DNA of 64,000 nucleotides from Sporomusa sp. KB1 (GCF_007830295.1 NZ_VLKC01000002.1:4103185-4167184), one strand, 5' to 3'. Counted from the first letter of the stretch, positions 39,021 through 48,236 are shown. Notes: generated by a model from the letters alone, not told the origin. Numbers and translations: made by a program.

Positions 39021-40265
39021 ATGAATAAATACAAGAATTTACTATCATGGGTAGTAATAATGGTTTTTATGATGACCATTATGCTGCCTGTTACCCCTGC
39101 ATATGCCGCCTTTTCAATAGCTGATTTACTAGGGAAAGCTACTGCGGCTAATGACGACTCTAGTGCATCGACTGGCATGAGTACTGGTAAAGGTATGCTA
39201 GATATTTTTCTTGGCCTATTACTAGGCAAATTTTTGGGCAATGCCTTTAACAGTTCTGCCAATGTAGGAACGAACAATAACTCTGCCAGTGGATCAACCA
39301 GTTCATCACCGAAAGAATTTGTGGGTTTTTACGCCGAATGGTGGGGAGAAGATACTTCTTCTTATAACTCCATGGTAAAAAATACTGATGTAATTAAAAC
39401 AATTGCCCCATTCTGGGCTACAATGCAGGCTGATGGCACAGTGATTGACCGCGGCGGCAATGACCATGCTGCAGTGGTTAAAACTGCTCAGCAGAAGGAT
39501 ATGACAGTATTGCTGCTGGTTAATAATGCCAAGCAAGATAACAACACTACAGCGCCAGTTCATACCGTACTGGCAAATCCGGCACTTAGGACGAAAGCAA
39601 TTGACAATTTTGAGGCCTATATCAAGAAGTATAACCTTGATGGTATCAATGTTGACTTTGAAATGGTGCCTGCTGAGGATCGTGATAGCCTGACAGCATT
39701 TATGCGGGAGCTTTCTGCCCGCCTCAAACCACAAGGCTTGCTTGTGACAATTGATGTTTTTCCAAAACAAGATGAAAATAACGATGTGGCAGCTGCCTAT
39801 GATTATGCAGAACTAGCTAGCTATGCTGACAAGATTATGATTATGGCTTATGACAATCACGGCATGTGGAGTGGGCCAGGCCCGATTGCGGATATTGGTT
39901 GGGTAGAGAACAGCCTAAAATATGCGCTCAAGTTTATCCCTAAGAATAAACTATACCTTGGTATTGCGGCCTATGGGTATGATTGGTCAGCCCAAGGAAC
40001 ACAGTCGTTAGAATATAAGGCGATAATGGATTTATCCCAGCGTTATGGACAAGCAGTACAATGGGATGATGCAGCGAAATCTCCGTATTTTAGTTACACT
40101 GCCGCTGACGGTATTGCACACACAGTTTGGTTTGAAAGCAGCGAAAGTATAAAACATAAACTGGCGCTTATTACCAAATATGATATTGCCGGTGCAGCTA
40201 TGTGGAAGCTTGGCGAAGAAGATCCCGGAGTTTGGCCAATCCTGCGGGATAAGTTTCATAAGTAA
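39021..40265 (+). CDS. Secreted glycoside hydrolase family 18 protein
   Basis: 414 residues: signal peptide (MNKYKNLLSWVV ... PAYA, about 1-29), a Ser/Gly/Asn-rich segment with a hydrophobic helix (DIFLGLLLGKFLG), then a GH18 TIM barrel. The catalytic pattern DGxxxDxE is present as LDGINVDFE near residue 213. IMAYDNHGMWSGPGPIADI resembles spore-germination glycosidases of the YaaH/CotE type that act on peptidoglycan N-acetylglucosamine. The neighbouring amidase suggests a joint role in wall or cortex turnover. Confidence 0.9.
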   Translation: MNKYKNLLSWVVIMVFMMTIMLPVTPAYAAFSIADLLGKATAANDDSSASTGMSTGKGMLDIFLGLLLGKFLGNAFNSSANVGTNNNSASGSTSSSPKEFVGFYAEWWGEDTSSYNSMVKNTDVIKTIAPFWATMQADGTVIDRGGNDHAAVVKTAQQKDMTVLLLVNNAKQDNNTTAPVHTVLANPALRTKAIDNFEAYIKKYNLDGINVDFEMVPAEDRDSLTAFMRELSARLKPQGLLVTIDVFPKQDENNDVAAAYDYAELASYADKIMIMAYDNHGMWSGPGPIADIGWVENSLKYALKFIPKNKLYLGIAAYGYDWSAQGTQSLEYKAIMDLSQRYGQAVQWDDAAKSPYFSYTAADGIAHTVWFESSESIKHKLALITKYDIAGAAMWKLGEEDPGVWPILRDKFHK

Positions 40266-40305
40266 TTTCAATATATATTCCGCAATAAAGAAGTTTGAGG
40301 CACAA

Positions 40306-40349
40306 GCGGGTGGTGTATTAACTTCCGCTTTTGCCAACACACCACCCGC
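40306..40349 (+). other. Hairpin between GH18 and amidase genes
   Basis: 11-bp stem GCGGGTGGTGT / ACACCACCCGC with a 22-base loop, no T run. Like the hairpin before the GH18 gene it stands shortly upstream of a start codon; its role is unknown. Confidence 0.6.
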
Positions 40350-40397
40350 CTGGAAAGAGCTTCACCACGCTGAATAAAACTCAACACAGGAGGTTTA

Positions 40398-41285
40398 ATG
40401 GTGTATAGTAAAAAAATATTGATAGTAACCATGCTTTTGGTCTTGGTATTTAATATAGTAGGACCAGTACAAGTAAGTCATGCTGCCGCTTTGGACAGTG
40501 TTATTAATACTCTGGCAGTTTCGACTGTTTCATCCACCGATAGTGGGGCTGGCGGGTCAGACGTATTTAGCAAGCTATTTAGTTTATTATTTGATAAAAT
40601 ACTCGGGCCAATATTGAATATTTTTAGTGGTGGCAAAGCAGCAACTACCTTACCCGAAAATCCAGTAAAAGTGACACCGCTTCCTGCTGATGAAGGGACT
40701 ACAGGTATTGTAGACAGCGGTATATTACGCGGTAAAGTTATTGTTGTTGATCCTGGTCATGGTGGTAGCAATCCAGGTGCTGTAGCTAATAGCACCAGAG
40801 AAACAGATAACAACTTAGCAGTTAGTCTCAAATTGAGGGATAAGCTGACTAAAGCTGGAGCAAAAGTAATTATGACCAGGGAAAATGACCGCACTGTTGC
40901 ACCTGAAGGTAGTTCGTTAGGTCAGGAGTTGGCAGCACGCGTGGATATTGCTGAAGCGAATAATGCAGATATTTTTGTCAGTGTCCACTCGAACTCCAAT
41001 CCCGACTCTTCCTTATATGGAACGATGACTTTTTATCCTAGTGGCAAATCGTCGAAATTGGCACTTGAGGTTCAAAACAGTATCATTAAAGAAACCGGTG
41101 CTGTAGATAAAGGAACTTCCTCAGCTACTTTCTATGTGCTGCGCAATACATCCATGCCGAGCATTTTGGTCGAAATGGGTTTTGTGAGCAATGAGAGCGA
41201 GGCCCGTAAGTTGCAGGAAGATAATTACCGCAATAAAATAGCTCAGGGTATTTTTAATGGTGTAGTAAAATACTTTAACAACTAG
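40398..41285 (+). CDS. Secreted N-acetylmuramoyl-L-alanine amidase (Amidase_3)
   Basis: 295 residues: signal peptide (about 1-30), a Ser/Gly-rich segment with a hydrophobic helix (DVFSKLFSLLFDKILG), linker, and a zinc amidase domain from about residue 112. Zinc ligands are in VVDPGHGG (His), RETDNNLAV (Glu) and VSVHSNS (His); the catalytic glutamate is in LVEMGFVSN near the end. CwlD/AmiC-like enzymes cleave the stem peptide from muramic acid. ATG 40398 after AGGAGG. Its N-terminal layout resembles that of the GH18 protein upstream. Confidence 0.92.
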   Translation: MVYSKKILIVTMLLVLVFNIVGPVQVSHAAALDSVINTLAVSTVSSTDSGAGGSDVFSKLFSLLFDKILGPILNIFSGGKAATTLPENPVKVTPLPADEGTTGIVDSGILRGKVIVVDPGHGGSNPGAVANSTRETDNNLAVSLKLRDKLTKAGAKVIMTRENDRTVAPEGSSLGQELAARVDIAEANNADIFVSVHSNSNPDSSLYGTMTFYPSGKSSKLALEVQNSIIKETGAVDKGTSSATFYVLRNTSMPSILVEMGFVSNESEARKLQEDNYRNKIAQGIFNGVVKYFNN

Positions 41286-41305
41286 TAGTATTAGTTTGTT
41301 TTTGA

Positions 41306-41343
41306 ACAGAGATAAACGCAGTGCGAATATCTCTGTTTTTTTC
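41306..41343 (+). terminator. Terminator after amidase gene
   Basis: ACAGAGATA / TATCTCTGT stem, 13-base loop, TTTTTTT tail. Confidence 0.88.
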
Positions 41344-41471
41344 TTTAGCAAATTTAGGTATAATAAGATTTATACTATCTTGGGAAGTTATTCTTTTGAA
41401 GTGGTTACCAATAAGAACAATTTGTAGTAAACTAGGAAGGCGTTATTTTTGCTGTAACGAAAAGGAGATTT

Positions 41472-42725
41472 ATGTATAAAAAATCAGTATTGCCAAATGG
41501 AATTCGCGTCGTATCTGAAACGATTCCTTATGTGAAATCAGTTAGTATGGGCGTGTGGCTTGCAACAGGATCAAGATTTGAAGAAGAATATAATCATGGA
41601 GTTTCTCATTTCATTGAGCACTTGATGTTTAAAGGAACCGCTCGGCGTTCGGCCAAGGATATTGCTGAGATAGTTGATGCTGTTGGTGGACAATTGAATG
41701 CATTTACTGCTAAAGAGTGTACTTGTTACTATTTGAAGGTTTTGGATTCTCATGCTGACTTAGCGATGGATATTCTAAGCGATATGCTGCTGTCATCAAA
41801 ATTTGCCGAAGAAGATATAGAACGTGAGCGCCAGGTAGTAATGGAAGAAGTGCATATGTATGAAGATTCGCCAGATGAATTGGTGCATGACATTCATCTT
41901 GATGCTGTGTGGCCGGTTCATCCACTTGGGCGAAATATCTTGGGTACGACTGATTCAATTGAACGATTTAATCGAGATTCAATATTGAAATATTACCAGG
42001 ATTTTTACACACCTGATAACATGGTAATTGCTGCTGCTGGTAATATGACTCATGAAGAATTAGTAGCATTAGCGACCCGTTATTTTAATGACTTTAAAGG
42101 ACAAAAAAGAAAATTAGCGGTAACTCCTCCGAACTTTGAGTCAGCCAGATCAATTATCAGCAAAGATTCCGAGCAAGTGCATATCTGCTTAGGAACATTG
42201 AGTGTGCCTCAGGAGGACCCCAAAATTTATCCAGTCTATATTTTTAATAATCTTTTAGGTGGCGGAATAAGCTCTAAATTATTCCAAACCATCCGCGAAG
42301 AACGTGGCCTGGCCTATTCCATTTATTCTTATCAAAATAGCTACAAGGATGCCGGCTTGCTTACAATTTATGCAGGTACTCGTCCTGCAAACGTAAATCA
42401 GGTTTTGGACCTTATACTAGAAAACTTACGGGAATTTAGAAGTAAAGGTATAAGTGAGCAAGAAATGATTAAGTCCAAAGAGCAAATAAAGGGGAGTTTG
42501 CTGCTTGGCTTAGAGAGTTCAAGCAGCAGGATGTCCCGTATTGGAAAAATGGAAGTGACTTTAGGCAAATTTGTTTCTTTAGATGAAGTTGTAAACAAGA
42601 TAGATCAGGTGACGCTAACTGATGTGAACCAGATGATAGAGCAAATGCTTGTTGCTGAAAAGCTATGCTTTACTGCGCTAGGCCCTATTAACTCATTAAC
42701 TATTAATACTAATTTTAGTTTTTAA
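41472..42725 (+). CDS. M16 family zinc peptidase (MlpA/YmxG-like)
   Basis: 417 residues of the mitochondrial-processing-peptidase-like family. The inverted zinc motif HxxEH is in HGVSHFIEHLMFKGT near residue 46, with the downstream glutamate in REREQVVMEEVHMYEDSP-like sequence about 75 residues later (visible as VVMEEVHMYED). C-terminal half includes the substrate-binding RGLAYSIYSYQ. Its place before the YmxH-like gene matches Bacillus mlpA. A TATAAT at 41359-41364 may be its promoter, with a poor -35. Confidence 0.92.
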   Translation: MYKKSVLPNGIRVVSETIPYVKSVSMGVWLATGSRFEEEYNHGVSHFIEHLMFKGTARRSAKDIAEIVDAVGGQLNAFTAKECTCYYLKVLDSHADLAMDILSDMLLSSKFAEEDIERERQVVMEEVHMYEDSPDELVHDIHLDAVWPVHPLGRNILGTTDSIERFNRDSILKYYQDFYTPDNMVIAAAGNMTHEELVALATRYFNDFKGQKRKLAVTPPNFESARSIISKDSEQVHICLGTLSVPQEDPKIYPVYIFNNLLGGGISSKLFQTIREERGLAYSIYSYQNSYKDAGLLTIYAGTRPANVNQVLDLILENLREFRSKGISEQEMIKSKEQIKGSLLLGLESSSSRMSRIGKMEVTLGKFVSLDEVVNKIDQVTLTDVNQMIEQMLVAEKLCFTALGPINSLTINTNFSF

Positions 42726-42736
42726 GGAGGAAGGTT

Positions 42737-43180
42737 ATGGCAAGAGGTTTTGAGGTAATTAGTCAATATCGAGAGCAGGATATAAAATTACCTATTCGCA
42801 AGACTACGTTAAGTGCCGGATATGATCTTACAATTGCCCAGGATGTTACTTTGTTTCCCGGAAAGGTTGCGTTAGTTCCGACAGGCATTAAAGCTTATAT
42901 GGAGGAAGACGAATATCTAGGCATTCATATTCGTTCTGGTTTGGCTATTAAGCACAGTTTGAGTTTAATTAATGGGCAAGGGATTATTGATGCTGACTAT
43001 TATAATAATAGGGAGAATGAAGGACATATTTTAATTGCCGTGTTTAACCATGGGTCAGAACCGGTGACAATTACCAAAGGAACCAGACTGGCACAGGCGA
43101 TTTTTTATAAGTATCTAAAAGCAGATAACGACTGTGCTGATACTGTTCGTTCAGGCGGCTTTGGGAGTACAGGACAGTAA
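42737..43180 (+). CDS. dut: dUTP diphosphatase
   Basis: Hydrolyses dUTP to dUMP, preventing uracil incorporation. 147-residue trimeric type: motif 1 SAGYDL, motif 2 IRSGLAIKHSL, motif 3 GIIDADYYNNRENEGHI (the Bacillus/Lactobacillus variant), motif 4 GTRLAQAIF, motif 5 RSGGFGSTG. AAGGAGG before the ATG. Confidence 0.94.
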   Translation: MARGFEVISQYREQDIKLPIRKTTLSAGYDLTIAQDVTLFPGKVALVPTGIKAYMEEDEYLGIHIRSGLAIKHSLSLINGQGIIDADYYNNRENEGHILIAVFNHGSEPVTITKGTRLAQAIFYKYLKADNDCADTVRSGGFGSTGQ

Positions 43181-43257
43181 CGAATAGGATTTTTCTTTCA
43201 TAACTTATTCTTATTAACCATATACATAGGTAGAAGCCGGTTAAAGGGAGGGCTGCC

Positions 43258-43578
43258 ATGTATACCTGGGCGACATTAGTGTTAATTATCTTGGTAGTTA
43301 TGGGGTCTGTTTGGCTACGTGTTTGCCGCTTGCGCATATCTTTGGGCAATACGCCCCATATTGAGCCAAAAGCATCGCCCTTTGCCAATGCTGTACAAGA
43401 TTTAGTTGCCACTGCTGGCGGCGTATATCTTTCTTTGGTAATGATTGTTTCATTTTTAAAGCTGGACCTGCCTGAACGGATAACTATCAGTATAATTACT
43501 TTCGATCCGCTGGCTATGACGGCGATTGCCGTGGCGGTTATTCAACCAGTTGTTAGTAAATTATTTGATAGCAAGTAG
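43258..43578 (+). CDS. Small membrane protein, function unknown
   Basis: 106 residues. A first transmembrane helix at about 4-20, a short loop with HIEPKASPFANAVQDLVATAGG, then two more hydrophobic segments (about 48-65 and 78-98). AAAGGGAGGG stands before the ATG, so it is translated well. It lies between dut and the YmxH-like gene. No family recognised. Confidence 0.7.
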   Translation: MYTWATLVLIILVVMGSVWLRVCRLRISLGNTPHIEPKASPFANAVQDLVATAGGVYLSLVMIVSFLKLDLPERITISIITFDPLAMTAIAVAVIQPVVSKLFDSK

Positions 43579-43586
43579 GTGAAAGT

Positions 43587-43850
43587 ATGCGGATAAGTGA
43601 AATGACTGGAAAAGAAGTTATTAATTTGGGAGACGGTGCGCGTTTAGGTATCGTTGGCGAGTGTGAACTTACTTTTGACAGTTACTCCGGTGTTATTGGC
43701 GGATTAATACTCCCCAAACGAAAAACAGTATTTAATTTTTTAGGTGACAATCAGATAGTAATAATACCATGGGAGGCAATCAAACGCATTGGGGATGAAG
43801 TTGTTATTGTTGATTTAAATAATGCTTATGAGCGCATGTATTCTAGCTGA
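43587..43850 (+). CDS. YlmC/YmxH family PRC-barrel protein
   Basis: 87 residues forming a PRC-barrel domain: MTGKEVINLGDGARLGIVGE at the start and IPWEAIKRIGDEVVIVDL at the end. Sporulation-associated family in Firmicutes; Bacillus ymxH also follows mlpA. Eight bases separate it from the upstream membrane protein gene. Confidence 0.88.
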   Translation: MRISEMTGKEVINLGDGARLGIVGECELTFDSYSGVIGGLILPKRKTVFNFLGDNQIVIIPWEAIKRIGDEVVIVDLNNAYERMYSS

Positions 43851-43906
43851 GTCTGGGATAATAAAAGACTTGTTAACCTTTCCAGCTAGAATAAAAAATG
43901 CGATAC

Positions 43907-43935
43907 TTGTCAAACCTAACATTAAACCGTATATC
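43907..43935 (+). promoter_or_regulatory. Possible promoter of the stress-protein gene
   Basis: TTGTCA (43907-43912), 17-base spacer, TATATC (43930-43935), ending 12 bases before the AGGAGG ribosome site. Confidence 0.5.
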
Positions 43936-43959
43936 AGACTAATGTTAGGAGGCTTATTG

Positions 43960-44634
43960 ATGTCAATAACAAACGATTCTATTATGCAAGGAAACACTGG
44001 CAGTCAGCCAACAACTCAAATCTCAGGCCAGACAGAAAATGCTTTGGTAAATAGCTATACAAGCACCCAATCGCAAACTGCAAATGCTCAGACACCGGTT
44101 GCGAGCTCGGCGGCACAGACTCAGCCGTCTGCAATGCAATCAGGCACCACAGGAGTTAAGAGCGTAATTGGTGTATTTAATTCTCATGATAAGGCTGAGC
44201 AGGCGGTAAATGCGCTTAGAGCGCAAGGGTTCACAACAGAAGAAATCAATATTGTTTCCAAGAACAAAAAGCAGCAAGGCCGGGAAACTGAATATGTTGA
44301 GGATGATATTACCGATGGTGCCCTAACAGGCGGAACTTTAGGCGGTATTGGCGGTTTGCTTTTGGGGGCAGGTGCTTTAGCTATTCCTGGTGTAGGACCT
44401 GTATTAGCCGCAGGGCCGATAGCAGCTGCCTTGAGCGGGGCGGTAGCAGGCGGTATTACGGGTGGCCTTATTGATTGGGGTATTCCGGCTGAAGCAGGCA
44501 GGCGCTATGAACAACATGTAGTACAAGGCGGGATTCTGACAATAATCCGCTCTGATGCCGCTAAAGCGAATCAAGCAGCTCAAATCCTGCGTCAAAACGG
44601 AGCAAAAGATGTTGAAACTCATGCATTAACCTAA
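43960..44634 (+). CDS. General stress protein 17M-like (YflT) domain protein with glycine-zipper region
   Basis: 224 residues starting MSITNDSIMQGNTG at ATG 43960, fixed by TTAGGAGG. A Thr/Gln/Ser-rich N-terminal 65 residues precede a YflT-like domain (GVFNSHDKAEQAVNALRAQG). Then comes a glycine-rich hydrophobic stretch (GGTLGGIGGLLLGAGAL) that could form membrane helices, and a C-terminal part with GRRYEQHVVQGGILTII. Probably a stress-related membrane-associated protein. Confidence 0.82.
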   Translation: MSITNDSIMQGNTGSQPTTQISGQTENALVNSYTSTQSQTANAQTPVASSAAQTQPSAMQSGTTGVKSVIGVFNSHDKAEQAVNALRAQGFTTEEINIVSKNKKQQGRETEYVEDDITDGALTGGTLGGIGGLLLGAGALAIPGVGPVLAAGPIAAALSGAVAGGITGGLIDWGIPAEAGRRYEQHVVQGGILTIIRSDAAKANQAAQILRQNGAKDVETHALT

Positions 44635-44692
44635 AACATGTGTTTTTACCAAAAGTATTTGGATAATTAAATAAACAGCTTTCAATATTTAT

Positions 44693-44722
44693 TTGACAAT
44701 GCAGGAACATTTGGTATAAAAT
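44693..44722 (+). promoter_or_regulatory. Promoter of the lysine-riboswitch/dap operon
   Basis: Consensus TTGACA (44693-44698) and overlapping -10 candidates TATAAA (44715-44720) or TAAAAT (44717-44722), spacing 16 or 18. Confidence 0.8.
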
Positions 44723-44755
44723 GTGTATAAAATGAATAAGCAACATCCTGTAAAG

Positions 44756-44924
44756 GATGAAGTAGAGGTGCGGGAGTCAAGAGTACTTTCAGTGAGAGTG
44801 GAATCGATGAGCTGAAAGAAAAGGGGTAACCGCCGAAGTAAGAAAGAACGCCAAATCTTCTTACTGGTCTTACATCAAATAGATCTAAGACTGTCACCAG
44901 TACTTGGTGGAGTGCTATCTCATC
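44756..44924 (+). promoter_or_regulatory. Lysine riboswitch (L box)
   Basis: Conserved L-box blocks appear in order: AGTAGAGGTGCGGGAG, TCAAGAGTA, GGGGTAACCGCCGAAG, an internal stem with TAAGAAAG / CTTCTTACTGG, AGACTGTCA, and TGGAGTGCTATCTC. The closing stem GATGA / TCATC delimits it. These match the Bacillus lysC leader block by block. Lysine binding is expected to favour the terminator just downstream and switch off dapB-asd-dapG-dapA. Confidence 0.96.
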
Positions 44925-44979
44925 TGGTCAGGGACGATATATACGCATATATTTTCCTAAGGTCAGAAAATGCTGTTTT

Positions 44980-45018
44980 AGCAGCTGGTGAGAAAGGTAC
45001 TCACCAGCTGCTTTTTTA
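44980..45018 (+). terminator. Riboswitch-controlled terminator
   Basis: 13-bp stem AGCAGCTGGTGAG / CTCACCAGCTGCT, 7-base loop, T6 plus ATTTTTT tail. Upstream AAAATGCTGTTTTAGCAG could form the competing antiterminator. Confidence 0.94.
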
Positions 45019-45097
45019 TTTTTTATCCAGATGAAAAGTTTACTTTTCCTGGATTGAACAAGGCTTCTTTTCTTATTAAACAGGAGGTGGATAGTGC

Positions 45098-45892
45098 TTG
45101 ATTAGAGTGATGGTATGTGGTGCCTATGGCAAAATGGGGCGGGAAGTGTTGCGAGCCGTTCACAAGGATCCACAGTTAAGCATAGTAGGAGCAGTAGATA
45201 TAAATTCCGATTTTGCTGATGTAGGCGATATTATCGGCGCCGGTAAAACAGGGGTAACGGTTGGCAATGATTTACTTACTGTTATCAATGAAACGAAACC
45301 ACAAGTTATGGTTGATTTTACCAATCCGCAATCAGTTTTAAATAACATTAAGCTTGCAATTAAAAATGGCGTCTGTCCGGTTGTCGGTACAACCGGCTTA
45401 ACGGAACCTGATATTGAGGATATTCGTGAACTATGTGCCGCTTCTAAAGTTAATGCAATTATTTCACCTAATTTTTCCATCGGCGCTATTCTTATGATGA
45501 AGCTTGCACAAGAGGCAGCCAAGTATTTGCCACATGTTGAAATTATTGAGATGCATCATGACCAAAAACTTGATGCTCCGTCTGGCACAGCTCTCAGAAC
45601 TGCCGAATTAATTGCCGGTGTACGGGGCACAATGCAGCAAGGCCATCCCGATGAGAAAGAAAAATTACCTGGTGCGCGTGGCGGCGAGGACGCAGGTATT
45701 CGATTACATAGTGTTCGACTACCTGGCTATGTAGCTCATCAGGAAGTAATTTTTGGTGGCTTGGGACAAACGCTGACAATTCGCCATGACTCGATATCCA
45801 GAGAATCTTTTATGCCGGGAGTAGTACTGGCTTGTAAAAAAGTGCTAACCGTTGATGGACTTATTTTTGGTCTTGAGCATATAATGGGCTAG
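45098..45892 (+). CDS. dapB: 4-hydroxy-tetrahydrodipicolinate reductase
   Basis: Reduces the product of DapA in lysine and diaminopimelate synthesis. NAD(P)H motif VCGAYGKMGREV at the start, substrate motif HHDQKLDAPSGTA near residue 150, plus GTTGLTEPDI and PNFSIGAILMM. TTG 45098 has AGGAGGTGG seven bases upstream. 264 residues. First gene behind the lysine riboswitch. Confidence 0.96.
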   Translation: MIRVMVCGAYGKMGREVLRAVHKDPQLSIVGAVDINSDFADVGDIIGAGKTGVTVGNDLLTVINETKPQVMVDFTNPQSVLNNIKLAIKNGVCPVVGTTGLTEPDIEDIRELCAASKVNAIISPNFSIGAILMMKLAQEAAKYLPHVEIIEMHHDQKLDAPSGTALRTAELIAGVRGTMQQGHPDEKEKLPGARGGEDAGIRLHSVRLPGYVAHQEVIFGGLGQTLTIRHDSISRESFMPGVVLACKKVLTVDGLIFGLEHIMG

Positions 45893-45958
45893 AGCGTGCA
45901 AAGAATGCAGATATTGCAAGAACTATGAGTTGTAATTATCGAATGGGGGAAAACTTAA

Positions 45959-46990
45959 ATGAAAAAGTATAATGTAGCAATTTTAGGGGCAACTGGAGCA
46001 GTTGGCCAAGAATTTTTAAAACTTATTGAAGAGCGCAATTTTCCATTTAACGAATTGAAGTTGTTAGCATCTGAACGCTCAGCAGGTAAAACTATTGCAT
46101 TTATGGGTAAAGACTACATCGTTGAGGAGGCAACACCAGATTCATTTAATGGTGTGCAGATTGCCTTATTTGCAGGCGGCTCAATTAGTAAAACATTAGC
46201 TCCCGAGGCCGCCAAACGGGGAGCGGTTGTTATTGATAACTCAAGTGCTTTCCGTATGGATCCGGAGGTACCTTTGGTCGTGCCGGAAGTTAACCCTGAA
46301 GCCATAAAAAATCATAAAGGGATTATTGCTAACCCTAATTGTTCAACAATTATTATGGTTATGGCATTAAAGCCTGTGCATGATGCAGCTAAGATCAAGC
46401 GCATAGTTGTTTCTACTTATCAAGCTGTTTCGGGTGCTGGTAAAGAAGGCATTGATGAACTGACTGACCAGGTTAAATCAGTTGTAGAAAATCGTCCTGT
46501 AGAAGCGAATATTTTACCAAGTGCCAGTTTGCCCAAGCATTATCAAATAGCGTTTAATCTTTTACCACAGATAGATGTATTTGTTGAAGATGATTACACT
46601 AAAGAAGAAATGAAAATGGTAAATGAGACCCATAAAATATTCAATGACTATAACATCGGGATAACTGCGACGACAGTTAGGGTACCAGTATATCGCAGTC
46701 ATTCTGAATCAATCAACATCGAGCTGAACGGTCCGCTGTCTTCGGAAGAAGCAAAACAGGTACTCTCTAAATTTCCGGGTGTAATTGTACAAGATAACCC
46801 GGCTGAAATGCTGTATCCTATGCCGTTATATACTTCGGACAGTAATGAAGTGTTCGTCGGTCGTATCCGGGCCGATAAAACTGTACCTTATGGATTGAAC
46901 ATGTGGGTAGTAGGCGATCAAATTAGAAAAGGTGCAGCGCTTAATGCTCTGCAAATAGCTGAGTATATGATTGAGCATAATTTAATTTGA
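45959..46990 (+). CDS. asd: Aspartate-semialdehyde dehydrogenase
   Basis: Makes aspartate semialdehyde from aspartyl phosphate, the branch point to lysine, threonine and methionine. N-terminal VAILGATGAVGQEFLKLI; active-site cysteine in IIANPNCSTI near residue 127; YQAVSGAGKEG; HSESINIEL near 242 includes a catalytic-region histidine. 343 residues. GGGGGA upstream of the ATG. Confidence 0.96.
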   Translation: MKKYNVAILGATGAVGQEFLKLIEERNFPFNELKLLASERSAGKTIAFMGKDYIVEEATPDSFNGVQIALFAGGSISKTLAPEAAKRGAVVIDNSSAFRMDPEVPLVVPEVNPEAIKNHKGIIANPNCSTIIMVMALKPVHDAAKIKRIVVSTYQAVSGAGKEGIDELTDQVKSVVENRPVEANILPSASLPKHYQIAFNLLPQIDVFVEDDYTKEEMKMVNETHKIFNDYNIGITATTVRVPVYRSHSESINIELNGPLSSEEAKQVLSKFPGVIVQDNPAEMLYPMPLYTSDSNEVFVGRIRADKTVPYGLNMWVVGDQIRKGAALNALQIAEYMIEHNLI

Positions 46991-47000
46991 GGTGTACAAA

Positions 47001-48221
47001 ATGCGAATAATTGTCCAGAAGTTCGGGGGCACATCTGTTGCGTCACCCGAAGTGCGGGAACTTGCACTGCGCAAAATTGAAAAGGCGCGGGATCAAGGCT
47101 TTAATCCGGTAGTTGTAGTATCGGCTATGGGACGCAAAGGGGCTCCTTACGCTACTGATACACTAATTGATATCGCGCGGTCAGCCTATAAGAATATTGC
47201 TGATCGCGAGCTTGATCAGATTATGTGTTGTGGCGAAATAATCTCAGCCGTGATTATGGCCGGTACGCTGCAGGCCGCTGGTATGGACGCAGTTATGTTG
47301 ACAGGAGGAATGGCGGGTATTATTACTGATGAACATTTTACTGATGCCCGTATTTTAAAGTGTGATCCAACAAAGATAATCAATCTGTTAAAACAGGGAA
47401 AGGTACCTGTTGTGTGTGGCTTTCAGGGTATGACGGGCGAAAACGAATTTACCACCTTGGGACGAGGCGGCAGTGATACCAGTGCATCAGCCCTGGGGGC
47501 GGCCCTGAATGCTGATATTATTGAAATATATACAGATGTTGACGGAATCATGACAGCTGATCCAAGAATTGTTGAGAATGCAAAAATCCTTGATTGCATA
47601 AGTTATGGGGAAGTATGTCAATTGGCTCATCAAGGTGCCAAGGTTATACATCCCCGCGCAGTTGAAATTGCCATGCAAAAAAATATTCCCCTTGTAGTAA
47701 AATCAACATTTTCTGAAGCTCCCGGAACACTTATTACTAATATTGCCAAAGAAGACACCGGTGGTTCAGCAGTAATAGACCGTGTCGCAACAGGCGTAAC
47801 CTATTTGACCAATATTGTTCAGGTTAAAGTTCATCTAGACAATACTATGGAAACTGATGCAAGTTTTAAGGTATTTAAAACTATGGCTGATAATGGTATT
47901 AGCGTTGATTTAATTAATATTCATCCAGGCGAGATCATGTTTACTATTAACGCTGACCATGCCGAAAAAGCATCGATGAAGCTCAAACGTCTAAATTATG
48001 AATTTGAAATAGTAGAAAATTGTGCGAAGGTATCCGTTGTTGGTGGCGGAATGCGAGAGGTACCAGGTGTGATGGCAAGCTTTATTGAAGCTCTGTCTCG
48101 TAATAAAATTGCTATTCTCCAGACAGTAGACTCTCATACGTCTATTTCAGTGCTTGTGCTGCAAAGTGATGTTGGTGCTGCTGTTAAATCGCTTCATGAG
48201 AAATTTGGTTTATCAAATTAA
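47001..48221 (+). CDS. dapG: Aspartokinase (DapG-like)
   Basis: Phosphorylates aspartate. Catalytic KFGGTSVASPE at the start; LGRGGSDTSASALGAAL and TDVDGIMTADPRIV complete the kinase domain; two C-terminal ACT domains (about 265-406) bind effectors. ATG 47001 follows GAGGTG; in-frame GTG 46992 overlaps that site and is rejected. Position with asd and dapA matches Bacillus dapG, the diaminopimelate-inhibited isozyme. Confidence 0.93.
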   Translation: MRIIVQKFGGTSVASPEVRELALRKIEKARDQGFNPVVVVSAMGRKGAPYATDTLIDIARSAYKNIADRELDQIMCCGEIISAVIMAGTLQAAGMDAVMLTGGMAGIITDEHFTDARILKCDPTKIINLLKQGKVPVVCGFQGMTGENEFTTLGRGGSDTSASALGAALNADIIEIYTDVDGIMTADPRIVENAKILDCISYGEVCQLAHQGAKVIHPRAVEIAMQKNIPLVVKSTFSEAPGTLITNIAKEDTGGSAVIDRVATGVTYLTNIVQVKVHLDNTMETDASFKVFKTMADNGISVDLINIHPGEIMFTINADHAEKASMKLKRLNYEFEIVENCAKVSVVGGGMREVPGVMASFIEALSRNKIAILQTVDSHTSISVLVLQSDVGAAVKSLHEKFGLSN

Positions 48222-48236
48222 TAAGGGGCGAATGTA

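Noticed and set aside
43822-43959. 46-residue N-terminal extension of the stress protein
   Set aside because: It overlaps the YmxH-like gene and the predicted promoter; ATG 43960 has a proper ribosome site.
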